This document shows positions 52,642 to 62,330 of a DNA stretch of 64,000 nucleotides, in pieces; the first letter of the stretch is position 1; the number at the start of each line of letters is the position of its first letter. A program made the position numbers and the translations under genes. Location: the NCBI RefSeq assembly GCF_030323025.1, contig NZ_CP097329.1:1581001-1645000 (forward strand), in the 5' to 3' direction. A model generated the notes under the pieces. That model was given only the letters and a program-made list of their open reading frames with translations. It searched no databases and had not been told where the DNA came from. The stretch is from Pseudanabaena mucicola str. Chao 1806. Lineage in GTDB: Bacteria; Cyanobacteriota; Cyanobacteriia; Pseudanabaenales; Pseudanabaenaceae.

Positions 52642-52734
52642 TAGGACTTACGCAAACCGAACGAATTTATTACGCATTGGGTAGATGTGGTGCGGGCTTC
52701 GCCCGCACCACATCTACCCAATGCGTAAGTCCTA
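52642..52734 (+). repeat. Family 1 palindromic MITE-like repeat, copy D (inverted loop)
   Basis: Its 26-bp hairpin arms (from ACGCATTGGGTAGATGTGG on the left to its exact complement on the right) are longer than in copies A to C, and the loop is TTC where the same orientation of A, B and C reads GAA. The left part before the arm, GCAAACCGAACGAATTTATTA, is as in the other copies. Confidence 0.88.
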
Positions 52735-52930
52735 ATATTGAGAATAGCTGTGGTTTTATAGATGCCTTTGTAGATGACTTATTTTGCCCTAAGATTAATG
52801 ATGTAAGCAATTATTGTGGTCTTAGTGTGTCTAGGTTACGCTAAACCTTGAGTTTATTTTAAGTGCGTTTAAAGCTTAAAACTTAGTCGCAACCCTTCCG
52901 CTATAGGCACTGATACATATTTTAATCGTT

Positions 52931-54514
52931 ATGCCCAAAGTTCTCGTTTCTGACCCCATCGATCAAGTTGGTATCGATATTCTTTCTCAAGTTGCCACCG
53001 TTGACGTAAAAACTACTCTCAGCCCTGAAGAATTAATCCAAGTTCTTCCTGAATATGATGCGATCATGATTCGCTCTGGTACAAGGCTCACCCAAGATGC
53101 GATCGAAGCTGGCAAAAATCTCAAAATTATTGGTCGCGCTGGTGTTGGGGTCGATAACGTAGACGTACCCACTGCTACTCGTATGGGGATTGTGGTTGTC
53201 AATTCTCCCGAGGGCAACACGATCGCTGCGGCTGAGCATGCCCTAGCTATGATGATGTCTCTATCGCGGTTTATTCCTGCGGCTAACGCATCACTTAAGG
53301 GTGGTAAGTGGGATCGCAAGAGTTTTACTGGGGTTGAAGTTTATAAGAAAACCCTTGGTATTCTTGGTTTGGGTAAAATTGGGTCTCATGTAGCTACGGT
53401 TGCCAAATCTTTGGGGATGCGAATTCTTGCGTATGATCCATTCTTAACAACAGAGCGTGCAGAAAAGCTCGGCGTAAATCTTGTAGAACTCGAAATTTTG
53501 TTACGTGAAGCTGATTACATTACGCTGCACTTGCCGAAAACTAAGGATACGGCTCATTTGATCAATGCTGATCGCATTGCCATCATGAAGGATGGAGTCC
53601 GAATCATCAACTGTGCTAGAGGTGGAATTATTGATGAAAGTGCGATCGCTGAGGCAATTAAGAGTGGCAAGGTGGCAGGGATCGCTCTTGATGTATTTGA
53701 AAATGAACCCCTCGAAGCTGAGTCGGTACTCCGTGAACTGGGTGCAAATGTCATTTTGACTCCTCACCTTGGTGCATCCACTGAAGAAGCCCAGACTAAC
53801 GTCGCTGTGGATGTCGCTGAGCAAATTCGAGATGTATTACTAGGGCTTCCTGCGCGTTCAGCAGTCAATATTCCTGGGCTTCGTCCCGATGTTTGGCAAA
53901 AACTTAAGCCCTACCTCCAACTCGCCGAAATGTTGGGCAACTTGGTTGGTCAATTGGCAGGCGGTCGTGTGGACAATCTCAATGTCAAGCTCCAAGGTGA
54001 AATCGCTAATAGCGAAAGTCAGCCCATCGTAGTTGCGGCTCTCAAAGGTTTGCTGTCGCCTGCATTGCGTGAGCGCGTTAACTTCGTAAATGCTAGCATC
54101 GAAGCGAAAGAACGTGGTATTCACGTTACAGAGACCCGTGATCCTTCCGTTGAAGATTACAGTGGCTCCATCCATTTGACTGCTCATGGTAGTCAAGGTC
54201 AACAGTCGGTTACAGGCGCATTGCTTGGCAAATCAGAAATTAGGATTACCAGCATTAATGAGTTTCCCATCAATGTTGCGCCTACCCACTATATGTTGCT
54301 GACTCTCCACCGCGATATGCCCGGTATCATCGGTCGTATCGGTACATTACTTGGCAACTTTAATGTCAATATTGCCAGTATGCAGGTAGGTCGTCGCATG
54401 GTTCGTGGTGAAGCGGTTATGGTTCTCAGCATTGATGATCCATTGCCTAGCGGTTTACTTGATGAAATCGTGCATATTCAAGGCGTAACCGATGCCTTTG
54501 TGGTTAAGCTATAG
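52931..54514 (+). CDS. serA: D-3-phosphoglycerate dehydrogenase
   Basis: A 527-residue enzyme of the serine branch, oxidising 3-phosphoglycerate with NAD+. The catalytic and NAD domains (1-~315) have GRAGVGVDNVD, GILGLGKIGSHVA, NCARGGIIDE and LTPHLGASTEEAQ with Arg, Glu and His at the usual sites. The middle domain covers ~320-445. The C-terminal ACT domain has HRDMPGIIGRIGTLLGNFNV. This is the long form with the extra substrate-binding domain. It is followed by a strong terminator-like hairpin at 54654. Confidence 0.96.
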   Translation: MPKVLVSDPIDQVGIDILSQVATVDVKTTLSPEELIQVLPEYDAIMIRSGTRLTQDAIEAGKNLKIIGRAGVGVDNVDVPTATRMGIVVVNSPEGNTIAAAEHALAMMMSLSRFIPAANASLKGGKWDRKSFTGVEVYKKTLGILGLGKIGSHVATVAKSLGMRILAYDPFLTTERAEKLGVNLVELEILLREADYITLHLPKTKDTAHLINADRIAIMKDGVRIINCARGGIIDESAIAEAIKSGKVAGIALDVFENEPLEAESVLRELGANVILTPHLGASTEEAQTNVAVDVAEQIRDVLLGLPARSAVNIPGLRPDVWQKLKPYLQLAEMLGNLVGQLAGGRVDNLNVKLQGEIANSESQPIVVAALKGLLSPALRERVNFVNASIEAKERGIHVTETRDPSVEDYSGSIHLTAHGSQGQQSVTGALLGKSEIRITSINEFPINVAPTHYMLLTLHRDMPGIIGRIGTLLGNFNVNIASMQVGRRMVRGEAVMVLSIDDPLPSGLLDEIVHIQGVTDAFVVKL

Positions 54515-54653
54515 CTATAAATTAATTGGTAAGCAAGAGCTTTAAGATTCTTGTTCTCATTAATCTTGGTAAAACGTCGAGCTATGTTAATCCGTATCGC
54601 TTTCTGAGTTGCCAAAAGGCTTATCTCGAAGATATAAACAAGCATACAAAAAT

Positions 54654-54686
54654 AAACAAAAGGCTCGCTAAGCGAGCCTTTTGTTT
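54654..54686. terminator. Bidirectional terminator between serA and the DUF29-like gene
   Basis: The arms AAACAAAAGGCTCGCT and its exact complement enclose one A. It lies 140 bp after serA and overlaps the region downstream of the convergent gene. Confidence 0.8.
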
Positions 54687-54690
54687 CAGA

Positions 54691-55125
54691 TTAGACAATG
54701 GATTCTTCATGAATTAATCTTATTGCCTCTGTCAAAATTTCTTCGCGATCGCACATTTGTGCTAACTCCTGAGACTCATAACGCCCTTCAAAAACCTCAA
54801 GAGCTGCACTAGCAATGGCAAGATTATAAGCTTCTGCTAAGGTTTCGCTAAGTTCTGATTTGCTGAGATAAGTTCCTTTAGCTTTGCGTCGCTGATTGGC
54901 ACGCCGAATTTGAGTTATCGAGTTATAAATGGAGAGATCCCATGATCGTGTAGAACGCTTTTCTACCTTTTGCTTGATGAGATGAATTAACAGAATAATA
55001 CTGTAGCTAAAAATTTTGTTGATTTTGTCATCCTTACTCATCTCAGTCATTTCCTCCACCAAAACCAGCGCTGCAGGAAGATCACCACAAACCAGTAGTT
55101 CCTTTAAGGTCAATAATTCTTCCAT
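54691..55125 (-). CDS. DUF29-like hypothetical protein
   Basis: A 144-residue helical protein with SYSIILLIHLIKQKVEKRST, RSWDLSIYNSITQIRRANQR and ASAALEVFEGRYESQELAQM, a pattern common in cyanobacterial proteins grouped with DUF29. Many copies occur per genome in this phylum. Function is unknown; it has no membrane helix. It is divergent from prmC with 30 bp between starts. Confidence 0.6.
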   Translation of the reverse strand: MEELLTLKELLVCGDLPAALVLVEEMTEMSKDDKINKIFSYSIILLIHLIKQKVEKRSTRSWDLSIYNSITQIRRANQRRKAKGTYLSKSELSETLAEAYNLAIASAALEVFEGRYESQELAQMCDREEILTEAIRLIHEESIV

Positions 55126-55155
55126 AAATATTTAGCTTTATCTGATTAACAATTA

Positions 55156-56043
55156 ATGTCGATTATAGATTTTTACGAATGGTATGATCTCTGTCTAAGT
55201 GCTGCCCAGAAAAGCAATGTGCCGAGCTTTGAACTTGACTGGCTGATATTGCGACTCACGCATCTCGATAAATTAGATCTGAGATTGCGATCGCCAAATA
55301 TCACGCAGAAAGTTACGCCTGAATTATTAACTAAGCTCGATCAACTCTGGCAAAAAAGATTACACGATCGCCTACCTGTGCAATATTTAGCAGGTTCAGT
55401 CACATGGCGCGATCTCGATTTACAAGTTACCCCCGCCGTTTTAATCCCCCGTCCCGAAACGGAATTAATCATTGATATTGTTGCTGAACATTGCCAAGAT
55501 ATGATTTATCAAAAAGGAGTTTGGATAGATCTAGGCACAGGTAGCGGTGCGATCGCGATCGCCTTAGCTCAACATTTTCCCGACGCTCAAATTTATGCCG
55601 TTGATGTTAGTGAATCCGCTTTAGAAATTGCCAAAATTAATGCCAATATAAACAACCAGATAAATAAACAGAAAATTCAATTTCATCATGGCATTTGGTT
55701 TGAACCTTTGGCAAAATTAAATCTACAAAACCAATTAGTAGGAGTTGTGTCTAACCCCCCTTATATTCCTAGCGATGAAGTTTTAAATTTACAGCCAGAA
55801 GTAGCTAAACATGAGCCACACTCAGCACTAGATGGCGGCATAGATGGACTTGATGACATTCGGGAATTAGTCAACGTTGCGCCAGCATTTTTAATTTCTG
55901 GTGGATTTTGGATTGTTGAAATGATGGCAGGTCAAGCGGAAATTGTGCGATCGCTTTTACGAGCAAATGGCAAATATAAAAATATTCAAATTCATCTAGA
56001 TTACTCAGGTATTGAAAGATTTGTATCGGCTCAGATAAATTAG
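55156..56043 (+). CDS. prmC: Peptide chain release factor N5-glutamine methyltransferase
   Basis: A 295-residue enzyme that methylates the GGQ glutamine of release factors 1 and 2. The N-terminal helical domain binds the factor. The Rossmann domain has WIDLGTGSGAIAIALAQHFP (motif I), YAVDVSESALEIAKINA and the NPPY motif SNPPYIPSDEVLNLQPEV, and the late GGIDGLDDIRELV is typical of PrmC. Length is normal. Its stop overlaps the convergent tic20 gene by 4 bp. Confidence 0.94.
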   Translation: MSIIDFYEWYDLCLSAAQKSNVPSFELDWLILRLTHLDKLDLRLRSPNITQKVTPELLTKLDQLWQKRLHDRLPVQYLAGSVTWRDLDLQVTPAVLIPRPETELIIDIVAEHCQDMIYQKGVWIDLGTGSGAIAIALAQHFPDAQIYAVDVSESALEIAKINANINNQINKQKIQFHHGIWFEPLAKLNLQNQLVGVVSNPPYIPSDEVLNLQPEVAKHEPHSALDGGIDGLDDIRELVNVAPAFLISGGFWIVEMMAGQAEIVRSLLRANGKYKNIQIHLDYSGIERFVSAQIN

Positions 56044-56543
56044 CGTATTTGCGAATAGCCCACATCAGAAATCACAGGAATCTTATCAGCATATTTGCCA
56101 CGAATACATTGAAAAATGCCATATATAGAAGCTGCTGTTATCCCTAAGAAAGTAACACTAGCGATTATCTGAAGTATGAATGGGAAGAAGGCTAGGTTAC
56201 CTAGAATCATAGATAAAATTTCAGTTAAAGCCCCCATTAAGGCAACAATAATATCTAGCAATAATGCTTGCATCGCATTGAAGCGAATGAAATGATTCAC
56301 CTTATAACTTCTAACTACAAAAATGAATACACAAAACCAAGCGACAAAACGAATTGATATAAAATCAATAATTGAAATTGATAAAATTTTATTTACATAA
56401 AGGATTGGCAAAAAAACAGTCATTAATGGTGTAAATTGCAGGAACAAAAATGCTCCGAATACTACAACTGCGGCTAACGGTAATATATAAGGTAAACTGG
56501 CATAAAGCCTGTCTAAATAATCGACTGAACTACGGCGTACCAT
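56040..56543 (-). CDS. Tic20 family membrane protein, paralogue 2
   Basis: A 167-residue protein with four membrane helices (about 19-35, 45-70, 85-110 and 130-150) and the family marks RLYASLPYILPLAAVVVFG and VNHFIRFNAMQALLLDIIVA. Tic20 is the presumed channel of the plastid inner-envelope translocon; cyanobacterial homologues have no assigned substrate. Its start lies 2 bp after the stop of paralogue 1, so the two are translationally linked. The loop sequences have diverged from paralogue 1, but the helix pattern is retained. Confidence 0.85.
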   Translation of the reverse strand: MVRRSSVDYLDRLYASLPYILPLAAVVVFGAFLFLQFTPLMTVFLPILYVNKILSISIIDFISIRFVAWFCVFIFVVRSYKVNHFIRFNAMQALLLDIIVALMGALTEILSMILGNLAFFPFILQIIASVTFLGITAASIYGIFQCIRGKYADKIPVISDVGYSQIR

Positions 56544-56545
56544 TG

Positions 56546-57055
56546 TTATACCTCACATTGGAATGATGCAGCTTGCGAAAGTGTAGGAATATCTGAATAT
56601 TCACCTTTAATGCTTTGATAAACTGCATATCCAGTTAACAGGATCGCACCAATAAACATCGTATTCGCAAAAATTGCACTAATCACTGATGGCAAAGCAT
56701 CATTAGAAATCTGTTCAAGGAATTGGAAAAGAATTTGACCAATAAATAAGATAATTTGCATCAATAAGGCTTGCATGGTGTTAAAGCGAATAAATCGAGG
56801 AATACGGGCATCTCTGACCACCAAAAAATATAAGCCCATAAACAAGAAAAACTCGCCTGTTAATCCCAGAAAAGGTACTAGTGGGAATGACAGCACATTG
56901 CTATAGAGCCAAATGAAAGGAATAAAGGGAAGGATAAGCAAGGGAAACTGTTGAAATAAAATAGCTCCATAGATCACCCCAGCCGACATAGGCAAGAGAT
57001 AGGGCAAGCAACTATAAAAGCGATGTAAGGGAGTTGCAGCTTGCTGCCAATTCAT
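56546..57055 (-). CDS. Tic20 family membrane protein, paralogue 1
   Basis: A 169-residue protein starting at MNWQQAATPLHRFYSCLPYL, with GGAAA nine bases upstream. It has four helices and RIPRFIRFNTMQALLMQIIL, the Tic20 signature shared with paralogue 2. It is the first gene of the pair and divergent from chlH, with 332 bp between starts. A Tic22-like gene lies at the other end of this window. Confidence 0.87.
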   Translation of the reverse strand: MNWQQAATPLHRFYSCLPYLLPMSAGVIYGAILFQQFPLLILPFIPFIWLYSNVLSFPLVPFLGLTGEFFLFMGLYFLVVRDARIPRFIRFNTMQALLMQIILFIGQILFQFLEQISNDALPSVISAIFANTMFIGAILLTGYAVYQSIKGEYSDIPTLSQAASFQCEV

Positions 57056-57387
57056 AAAGATTTCCTTTGAGTTCAGGGCGTTTATTGGCATTATAGCGAT
57101 CACAGCCTCACAATTGAGAGACTACAACATATAAGATATTTAAGAAATGTTTACATTTTGCTGTCACCAAGTTTAAGAAATGTAATGAAATGTAAACAAA
57201 TCAATTTCAAATTATTGCATTTATTAGCCACAATCAACTACGGCAATGCTTCTCTGGTATTAAATAATGAATAGGTATAAATCTTTAATTGCAAATTGTT
57301 GCTTTATGTAACAGTTTGAGTAACACATAACCAAACGCAATTTATATAAAATTCCAAAAAATCAGGACAGTAATTTAAGGAGACTGC
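57056..57387. promoter_or_regulatory. Divergent tic20/chlH control region with direct and inverted repeats
   Basis: TTTAAGAAATGT occurs twice (57139-57150 and 57172-57183, 33 bp apart). GTTTACATTT (57149-57158) and its complement AAATGTAAAC (57188-57197) form a 10-bp inverted repeat across it. These may be binding sites for a regulator shared by both genes. The rest is AT-rich leader; an AAGGAGA ribosome site precedes chlH. Confidence 0.4.
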
Positions 57388-60300
57388 ATGTTCACTTCTG
57401 TGCCACCGATCGCAACATTATCTAGTAGACGTATCATTCCCGAAAATCTACAGGGTCGGGTCTTAATGAAGTTGGTCTATGTAGTGCTTGAGCCACAATA
57501 CCAGAGCGCTATGTCGGCGGCTGTAAAGTCCATTAACAAGAACAACTCTAACCTAGCGATCGAGGTAAGTGGTTATTTAATTGAGGAACTTCGTAGTCCA
57601 GAAAATTATGAGGTTTTTAAAGAAGATATCGCCAAGGCAGATATTTTTATCGCATCTTTAATTTTTATTGATGATCTGGCTACGAAAATTGCTCAAGCAG
57701 TTGCGCCCCATCGCGATCGCCTATCCGCTTGCGTCGTATTCCCATCGATGCCAGAGGTAATGCGTCTCAATAAAATGGGGAGCTTTAGTATGGAAAACCT
57801 AGGGCAATCTAAGAGTGCGATCGCTCAGTTTATGCGGAAGCGTAAGGAGAAATCTGGTAGTTCGTTCCAAGACAGTATGCTCAAAGTAGTGCAAACGCTG
57901 CCGAAGATTCTCAAATATATGCCCATGGATCGAGCGCAGGATGCTCGTAATTTCATGCTCAGCTTCCAATATTGGCTAGGTGGATCTACAGAAAATATTG
58001 AAAACTTCCTGCTAATGTTGGCGCAAAATTATCTGCCAACGGTTAAAGAGAAGGCTAAGGAAAACGGCTCTGCTCCTTTGCAAATCAAAGATCCCGTTAC
58101 CTATCTAGACATGGGTCTATGGCATCCCCTCGCGCCGAAAATGTTTGAATCCACAGCCGAATATTTAGCATGGTTTAACGCCCGTACTGATATTCCCAAT
58201 GATATGAAGGATCCCCTTGCCCCTTGTGTGGGCTTGTTGATGGCAAGGACGCACCTCGTTACAGGCGATGACGCGCATTATGTGGCGATGGTGCAGGAAT
58301 TGGAATCACTTGGGGCGCGTGTAATTTCTGTATTCAATGGGGGCTTGGATTTCTCGAAGGCAGTTGAAGAATATTTCTATGATCCGAAGCAAAAGGATCG
58401 GGCGATCGTTGATAGTGTCGTCTCGCTCACAGGTTTTGCGCTGGTTGGTGGTCCCGCTAAGCAAGATCATCCCAAGGCGATCGAAGCACTCGAAAAGCTG
58501 AATCGCCCCTACATGGTTGCCCTGCCCCTAGTCTTCCAAACTACGGAAGAATGGCAAGATAGCGATCTTGGTTTGCATCCTGTCCAAGTTGCATTACAAG
58601 TTGCTTTACCAGAACTCGATGGTGGACTTGATCCGATTGTGTTATCGGGTCGCGATAGTGCGACAGGAAGATCCCATGCTTTAAGCGATCGCGTCGAAAC
58701 TATTGCCAATCGTGCGATTAAATGGGCAAATTTGCGCCGCAAACCTCGCCACGAGAAGAAACTGGCGATTACAATTTTCAGTTTTCCACCTGACAAGGGC
58801 AATATTGGCACGGCGGCTTATTTGGACGTATTCTCCTCCATTCACAAAGTCGCCGAAGCCTTGCGCGATAATGGCTACGACATCACCGATCTGCCCAAGA
58901 CTTCCCATGACATGATGACAGAAATCTTGCATGATCCCGAAGCAATGGTCGGTAGTCCCGAATTGAACATCGCTTACAAAATGTCCGTCAGCGAATACGA
59001 AGCCAACACTCCCTATGTTGAAGACATTATCGAGCAATGGGGTGCTGCCCCCGGACATCTCAACTCCGATGGACAGAACTTGCTCATTTACGGTAAGCAA
59101 TACGGCAACCTCTTCGTAGGCGTACAACCCACCTTTGGTTATGAAGGTGATCCCATGCGATTGCTCTTTAGCAAATCTGCTTCACCCCATCATGGCTTCG
59201 TGGCTTACTACACCTACCTCAATCACATTTGGGGAGCCGATGCCGTCCTCCATTTCGGAACTCACGGCTCGATGGAATTCATGCCGGGTAAACAAGTGGG
59301 AATGTCGGGCGACTGTTACCCAGACAGCTTGATCGGCGCATTGCCCAATATCTATTACTACGCCGTCAACAACCCATCGGAAGGCACGATCGCTAAGCGG
59401 CGCGGCTATGCCACGATCATCAGCTACATCACTCCTGCGCCCGAAAATGCAGGCTTGAGCCGCAACTTGCAAGAACTGAGCGAATTGATTGCTTCCTATA
59501 AAGACTTGCGTCTCGGTGGTCGTGGTGTCCAAATCACTAATACGATCATGGACAAGGTGCGCCTAGTCAATCTCGATAAGGATGTGGAACTTCCTGAACA
59601 AGATGCTAAGGATATGTCCCTTGAGGAACGCGATAACGTCATCGGTCAGGTTTACAACAAGCTGATGGAAATTGAATCTCGCGTTCTCCCTTGCGGTCTG
59701 CACGTTGTGGGTGAACCTCCTAAAGTGGAAGATGTCACCGATGTGTTGACCAGCATTGCTAGTTTTGATCGCCCCGAAGATAACATGAAGTCTCTTTTAA
59801 GAATCATGTGTGACAGTATCGGACGCGATATCGAACAGCTTTACAAATCCAGCGACAAGGGTATTTACGCTGATGTGGAACTCCTAGCAAACATTCGGGC
59901 GATCGCCAATAAAGCTGTAGGCGCATTGGTCAAAGCAAAAGCTGATGACGATGGCAGAGTTTCCAAGCTCTCCGTTCTCAACTTCTTTAGAATGGGCAAA
60001 ACCGAACCTTGGATTGAAGTTTTTCAAGATAATGGCTATCCCAATGTCAACAAAGATGACATCAAGCCTCTCTTTGAATTTCTAGAATTCTGTCTCAAGC
60101 AAATTGTTGCAGACAACGAACTTGGCGGCTTGATCAAGGCTCTCGAAGGCGATTACATCACCCCCAGCCCCGGTGGTGACCCCATCCGTAATCCCTTAGT
60201 GCTACCCACTGGCAAGAATATGCACGCCCTCGATCCTAACTCGATTCCCACGAGTGCCGCAGTGCAAGCTGCAAAAACTGTGGTCGATCGCCTCTTAGAG

Positions 60301-61392
60301 CGTCAGCGCCAAGACAACAATGGAGTCTATCCCGAAACGATCGCGGTTGTTCTGTGGGGAACCGACAACATCAAGACCTATGGCGAATCACTCGCTCAAG
60401 TTCTTTGCATGATTGGCGTGAAACCCATGCCTGATGCCCTCGGTCGCATCAACCGATTGGAATTGATTCCCCTCGAAGAATTGGGTCGTCCTCGCGTGGA
60501 TGTGGTGGTTAACTGCTCAGGTGTATTCCGCGATTTATTCGTGAATCAAATGGACTTGATCGATCGCGCCGTGCGTATGGCAGCCGAAGCCGATGAGCCT
60601 TTGGAAATGAACTTTGTCCGCAAACACGCGATCGCCCAAGCCGAAGAATTTGGCTTAACCATCAGTCAAGCCGCAACTCGCGTCTTCAGTAACTCATCGG
60701 GTTCCTATTCCTCCAACGTTAACCTCGCTGTAGAAAACAGTACATGGGAAAACGAAGAAGAATTGCAACAGATGTACTTATCGCGCAAGTCCTTCGCCTT
60801 TGGTGGTAATGTCAGCAACACCCAACAGCGTCAGCTTTACGAAGCCTCACTGAAGACCGTTGACATGACCTTCCAAAACTTGGACTCTTCCGAAATCAGT
60901 CTTACCGATGTCTCCCACTACTTCGACTCTGACCCCACTAAGCTCGTTGGCAGTCTTCGTAAAGATGGCAAAAAACCTGCCTCCTTCATCGCGGATACCA
61001 CCACCGCTAATGCACAAGTTCGCACTCTAACCGAGACAGTTCGCCTCGATACCCGCACCAAGATTCTCAATCCAAAATGGTATGAGGGAATGCTCAAGAG
61101 TGGTTACGAAGGTGTGCGCGAAATCTCGAAGCGCCTAGTCAACACAATGGGCTGGTCGGCAACGGCTGGCGCAGTGGATAACTGGGTTTATGAAGATGTC
61201 AATGATGTCTATGTGAACGATAAAGAGATGTGCGATCGGCTCAAAAATCTCAACCCCAACTCGTTCCGTAAGATTGTCGGCACTCTTCTAGAAGTCAATG
61301 GTCGCGGCTATTGGGAAACCAGTGAAGAGAATCTGGATAGATTGCGTGAACTCTATCAAGAACTCGAAGACCGCATTGAAGGTGTAGAGTAA
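57388..61392 (+). CDS. chlH: Magnesium chelatase subunit H
   Basis: A 1334-residue porphyrin-binding subunit that, with ChlI and ChlD, inserts Mg2+ into protoporphyrin IX at the entry to chlorophyll synthesis. It opens with the DUF3479 region ([14 protein letters not shown], ~27-200), then the CobN/Mg-chelatase core from ~200 onward with [26 protein letters not shown] and conserved [38 protein letters not shown] is near 1040. ChlH also has reported roles in signalling and interacts with Gun4. Length is full. It is monocistronic with a strong terminator. Confidence 0.97.
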   Translation: MFTSVPPIATLSSRRIIPENLQGRVLMKLVYVVLEPQYQSAMSAAVKSINKNNSNLAIEVSGYLIEELRSPENYEVFKEDIAKADIFIASLIFIDDLATKIAQAVAPHRDRLSACVVFPSMPEVMRLNKMGSFSMENLGQSKSAIAQFMRKRKEKSGSSFQDSMLKVVQTLPKILKYMPMDRAQDARNFMLSFQYWLGGSTENIENFLLMLAQNYLPTVKEKAKENGSAPLQIKDPVTYLDMGLWHPLAPKMFESTAEYLAWFNARTDIPNDMKDPLAPCVGLLMARTHLVTGDDAHYVAMVQELESLGARVISVFNGGLDFSKAVEEYFYDPKQKDRAIVDSVVSLTGFALVGGPAKQDHPKAIEALEKLNRPYMVALPLVFQTTEEWQDSDLGLHPVQVALQVALPELDGGLDPIVLSGRDSATGRSHALSDRVETIANRAIKWANLRRKPRHEKKLAITIFSFPPDKGNIGTAAYLDVFSSIHKVAEALRDNGYDITDLPKTSHDMMTEILHDPEAMVGSPELNIAYKMSVSEYEANTPYVEDIIEQWGAAPGHLNSDGQNLLIYGKQYGNLFVGVQPTFGYEGDPMRLLFSKSASPHHGFVAYYTYLNHIWGADAVLHFGTHGSMEFMPGKQVGMSGDCYPDSLIGALPNIYYYAVNNPSEGTIAKRRGYATIISYITPAPENAGLSRNLQELSELIASYKDLRLGGRGVQITNTIMDKVRLVNLDKDVELPEQDAKDMSLEERDNVIGQVYNKLMEIESRVLPCGLHVVGEPPKVEDVTDVLTSIASFDRPEDNMKSLLRIMCDSIGRDIEQLYKSSDKGIYADVELLANIRAIANKAVGALVKAKADDDGRVSKLSVLNFFRMGKTEPWIEVFQDNGYPNVNKDDIKPLFEFLEFCLKQIVADNELGGLIKALEGDYITPSPGGDPIRNPLVLPTGKNMHALDPNSIPTSAAVQAAKTVVDRLLERQRQDNNGVYPETIAVVLWGTDNIKTYGESLAQVLCMIGVKPMPDALGRINRLELIPLEELGRPRVDVVVNCSGVFRDLFVNQMDLIDRAVRMAAEADEPLEMNFVRKHAIAQAEEFGLTISQAATRVFSNSSGSYSSNVNLAVENSTWENEEELQQMYLSRKSFAFGGNVSNTQQRQLYEASLKTVDMTFQNLDSSEISLTDVSHYFDSDPTKLVGSLRKDGKKPASFIADTTTANAQVRTLTETVRLDTRTKILNPKWYEGMLKSGYEGVREISKRLVNTMGWSATAGAVDNWVYEDVNDVYVNDKEMCDRLKNLNPNSFRKIVGTLLEVNGRGYWETSEENLDRLRELYQELEDRIEGVE

Positions 61393-61398
61393 AAACTC

Positions 61399-61430
61399 AA
61401 AAAAGGCGGCGCAATGCGTCGCCTTTTTTT
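61399..61430 (+). terminator. Terminator of chlH
   Basis: AAAAAAGGCGGCGCA pairs with TGCGTCGCCTTTTTT (one G-T), six bases after the stop. Confidence 0.88.
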
Positions 61431-61467
61431 ATAGGAAAAATTACTATATTGCTTAAATATATTCGTA

Positions 61468-61497
61468 TTGACAATGTAAATACACTTTACTTAAAAT
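61468..61497 (+). promoter_or_regulatory. Predicted promoter giving a leaderless brnT-like transcript
   Basis: TTGACA (61468-61473) and TAAAAT (61492-61497) are 18 bp apart. The hexamer is six bases before the ATG at 61504, so the start point predicted seven bases downstream is the A of the start codon. No ribosome site lies between. Confidence 0.6.
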
Positions 61498-61503
61498 ATC
61501 AAT

Positions 61504-61800
61504 ATGGATGTATTTTTTCGATTAAACGGCATTAACTTTGTTTGGAATGAAGAGAAAGCTCGTATTAATCCTATTAATCATGATGGTGTGACATTTCCGC
61601 AAGCTACTGAAGCCTTTTTTGACCCATTTTTAGTAGTAGTTGATGCAAGTCGTAATGATGAGGAAAGAGATGCTGTCATTGGTTTAGATAAACGATGGAA
61701 TCTTCTATATGTTGTTTATGTTGAACGTGAGAATGATTTAGTTAGGATTATTTCAGCAAGGAAAGCAACCCGTAAGGAGCGTGAATATTATGAAGCTTGA
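61504..61800 (+). CDS. brnT: BrnT-family toxin
   Basis: A 98-residue small protein with FVWNEEKARINPINHDGVTF near the N-terminus, DPFLVVVDASRNDEERDAVI in the middle and LLYVVYVERENDLVRIISAR, ending KATRKEREYYEA. These are the landmarks of BrnT, a ribonuclease toxin of the RelE-like fold. The ATG has no Shine-Dalgarno sequence. It overlaps the next gene by 11 bp. The usual partner BrnA is a ribbon-helix-helix protein, as the next gene appears to be. Confidence 0.85.
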   Translation: MDVFFRLNGINFVWNEEKARINPINHDGVTFPQATEAFFDPFLVVVDASRNDEERDAVIGLDKRWNLLYVVYVERENDLVRIISARKATRKEREYYEA

Positions 61801-62068
61801 GGCTTTAAAACAAAGACTGGATAAAAATCGTCCGATGACAACGGTGACTATCCGCATTCCTGAAGATGTGATTGAAGATTTGAAAAAAGTTGCACCGCTA
61901 TTAGGATTTTCAGGATATCAGCCTTTGGTGCGTGCTTATATTGGTCAAGGACTTAGGGCAGATCTTGAAAGGTTAGATGGAGATACTGTGTCTATGTTTA
62001 TTGAGAGTCTGAAACGTCATGGTGTGAGCGATGATGTGATTCGTGAGGCTTTGAGTGATGTTGCCTAA
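61790..62068 (+). CDS. Ribbon-helix-helix antitoxin (BrnA-like)
   Basis: A protein of 92 residues starting at MKLEALKQRLDKNRPMTTV. TVTIRIPEDVIEDLKKVAPL matches the beta-strand and first helix of a MetJ/CopG-type ribbon-helix-helix, followed by GFSGYQPLVRAYIGQGLRAD, common in BrnA-like antitoxins. It should neutralise BrnT and bind the operon promoter. It overlaps BrnT by 11 bp, consistent with translational coupling. The C-terminal ~30 residues are unusual for the family. Confidence 0.75.
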   Translation: MKLEALKQRLDKNRPMTTVTIRIPEDVIEDLKKVAPLLGFSGYQPLVRAYIGQGLRADLERLDGDTVSMFIESLKRHGVSDDVIREALSDVA

Positions 62069-62330
62069 AATGATTTCTGCTCAAGTTATAGGCGATCGCA
62101 CTTTGTTGATTGAGTTTAGCGATCGTGAGTTCAATCAATACGATATCTCTAATTTGCTCAATAAACCAATGTTTGCACCGTTGAAAAATCCTAGCTTTTT
62201 TAAGGATTTTAGGATTGAGGCTGGTGGTTATGGGTTGGTTTGGAATGAGGATATTGATATTAGTGAGTACGAACTTTGGAAAAACGGAGTTAGCATTAAA
62301 TATGAACTACCGAAATTACATCACAATTGA
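62058..62330 (+). CDS. DUF2442 protein
   Basis: A protein of 90 residues with KMISAQVIGDRTLLIEFSDR, LLNKPMFAPLKNPSFFKDFR and GYGLVWNEDIDISEYELW, the DUF2442 pattern. The family occurs near toxin-antitoxin genes and has been suggested to be part of such pairs. It overlaps the BrnA-like gene by 11 bp and the DUF433 gene by 29 bp, so the four genes form one coupled run. Confidence 0.8.
   Translation: MLPKMISAQVIGDRTLLIEFSDREFNQYDISNLLNKPMFAPLKNPSFFKDFRIEAGGYGLVWNEDIDISEYELWKNGVSIKYELPKLHHN

Noticed and set aside
53501-54202. Minus-strand frames of up to 114 codons inside serA
   Set aside because: Antisense shadows of a strongly conserved gene.
58509-59532. Frames of 65-148 codons on both strands inside chlH
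   Set aside because: Shadows of the long chlH frame; no independent coding signal.
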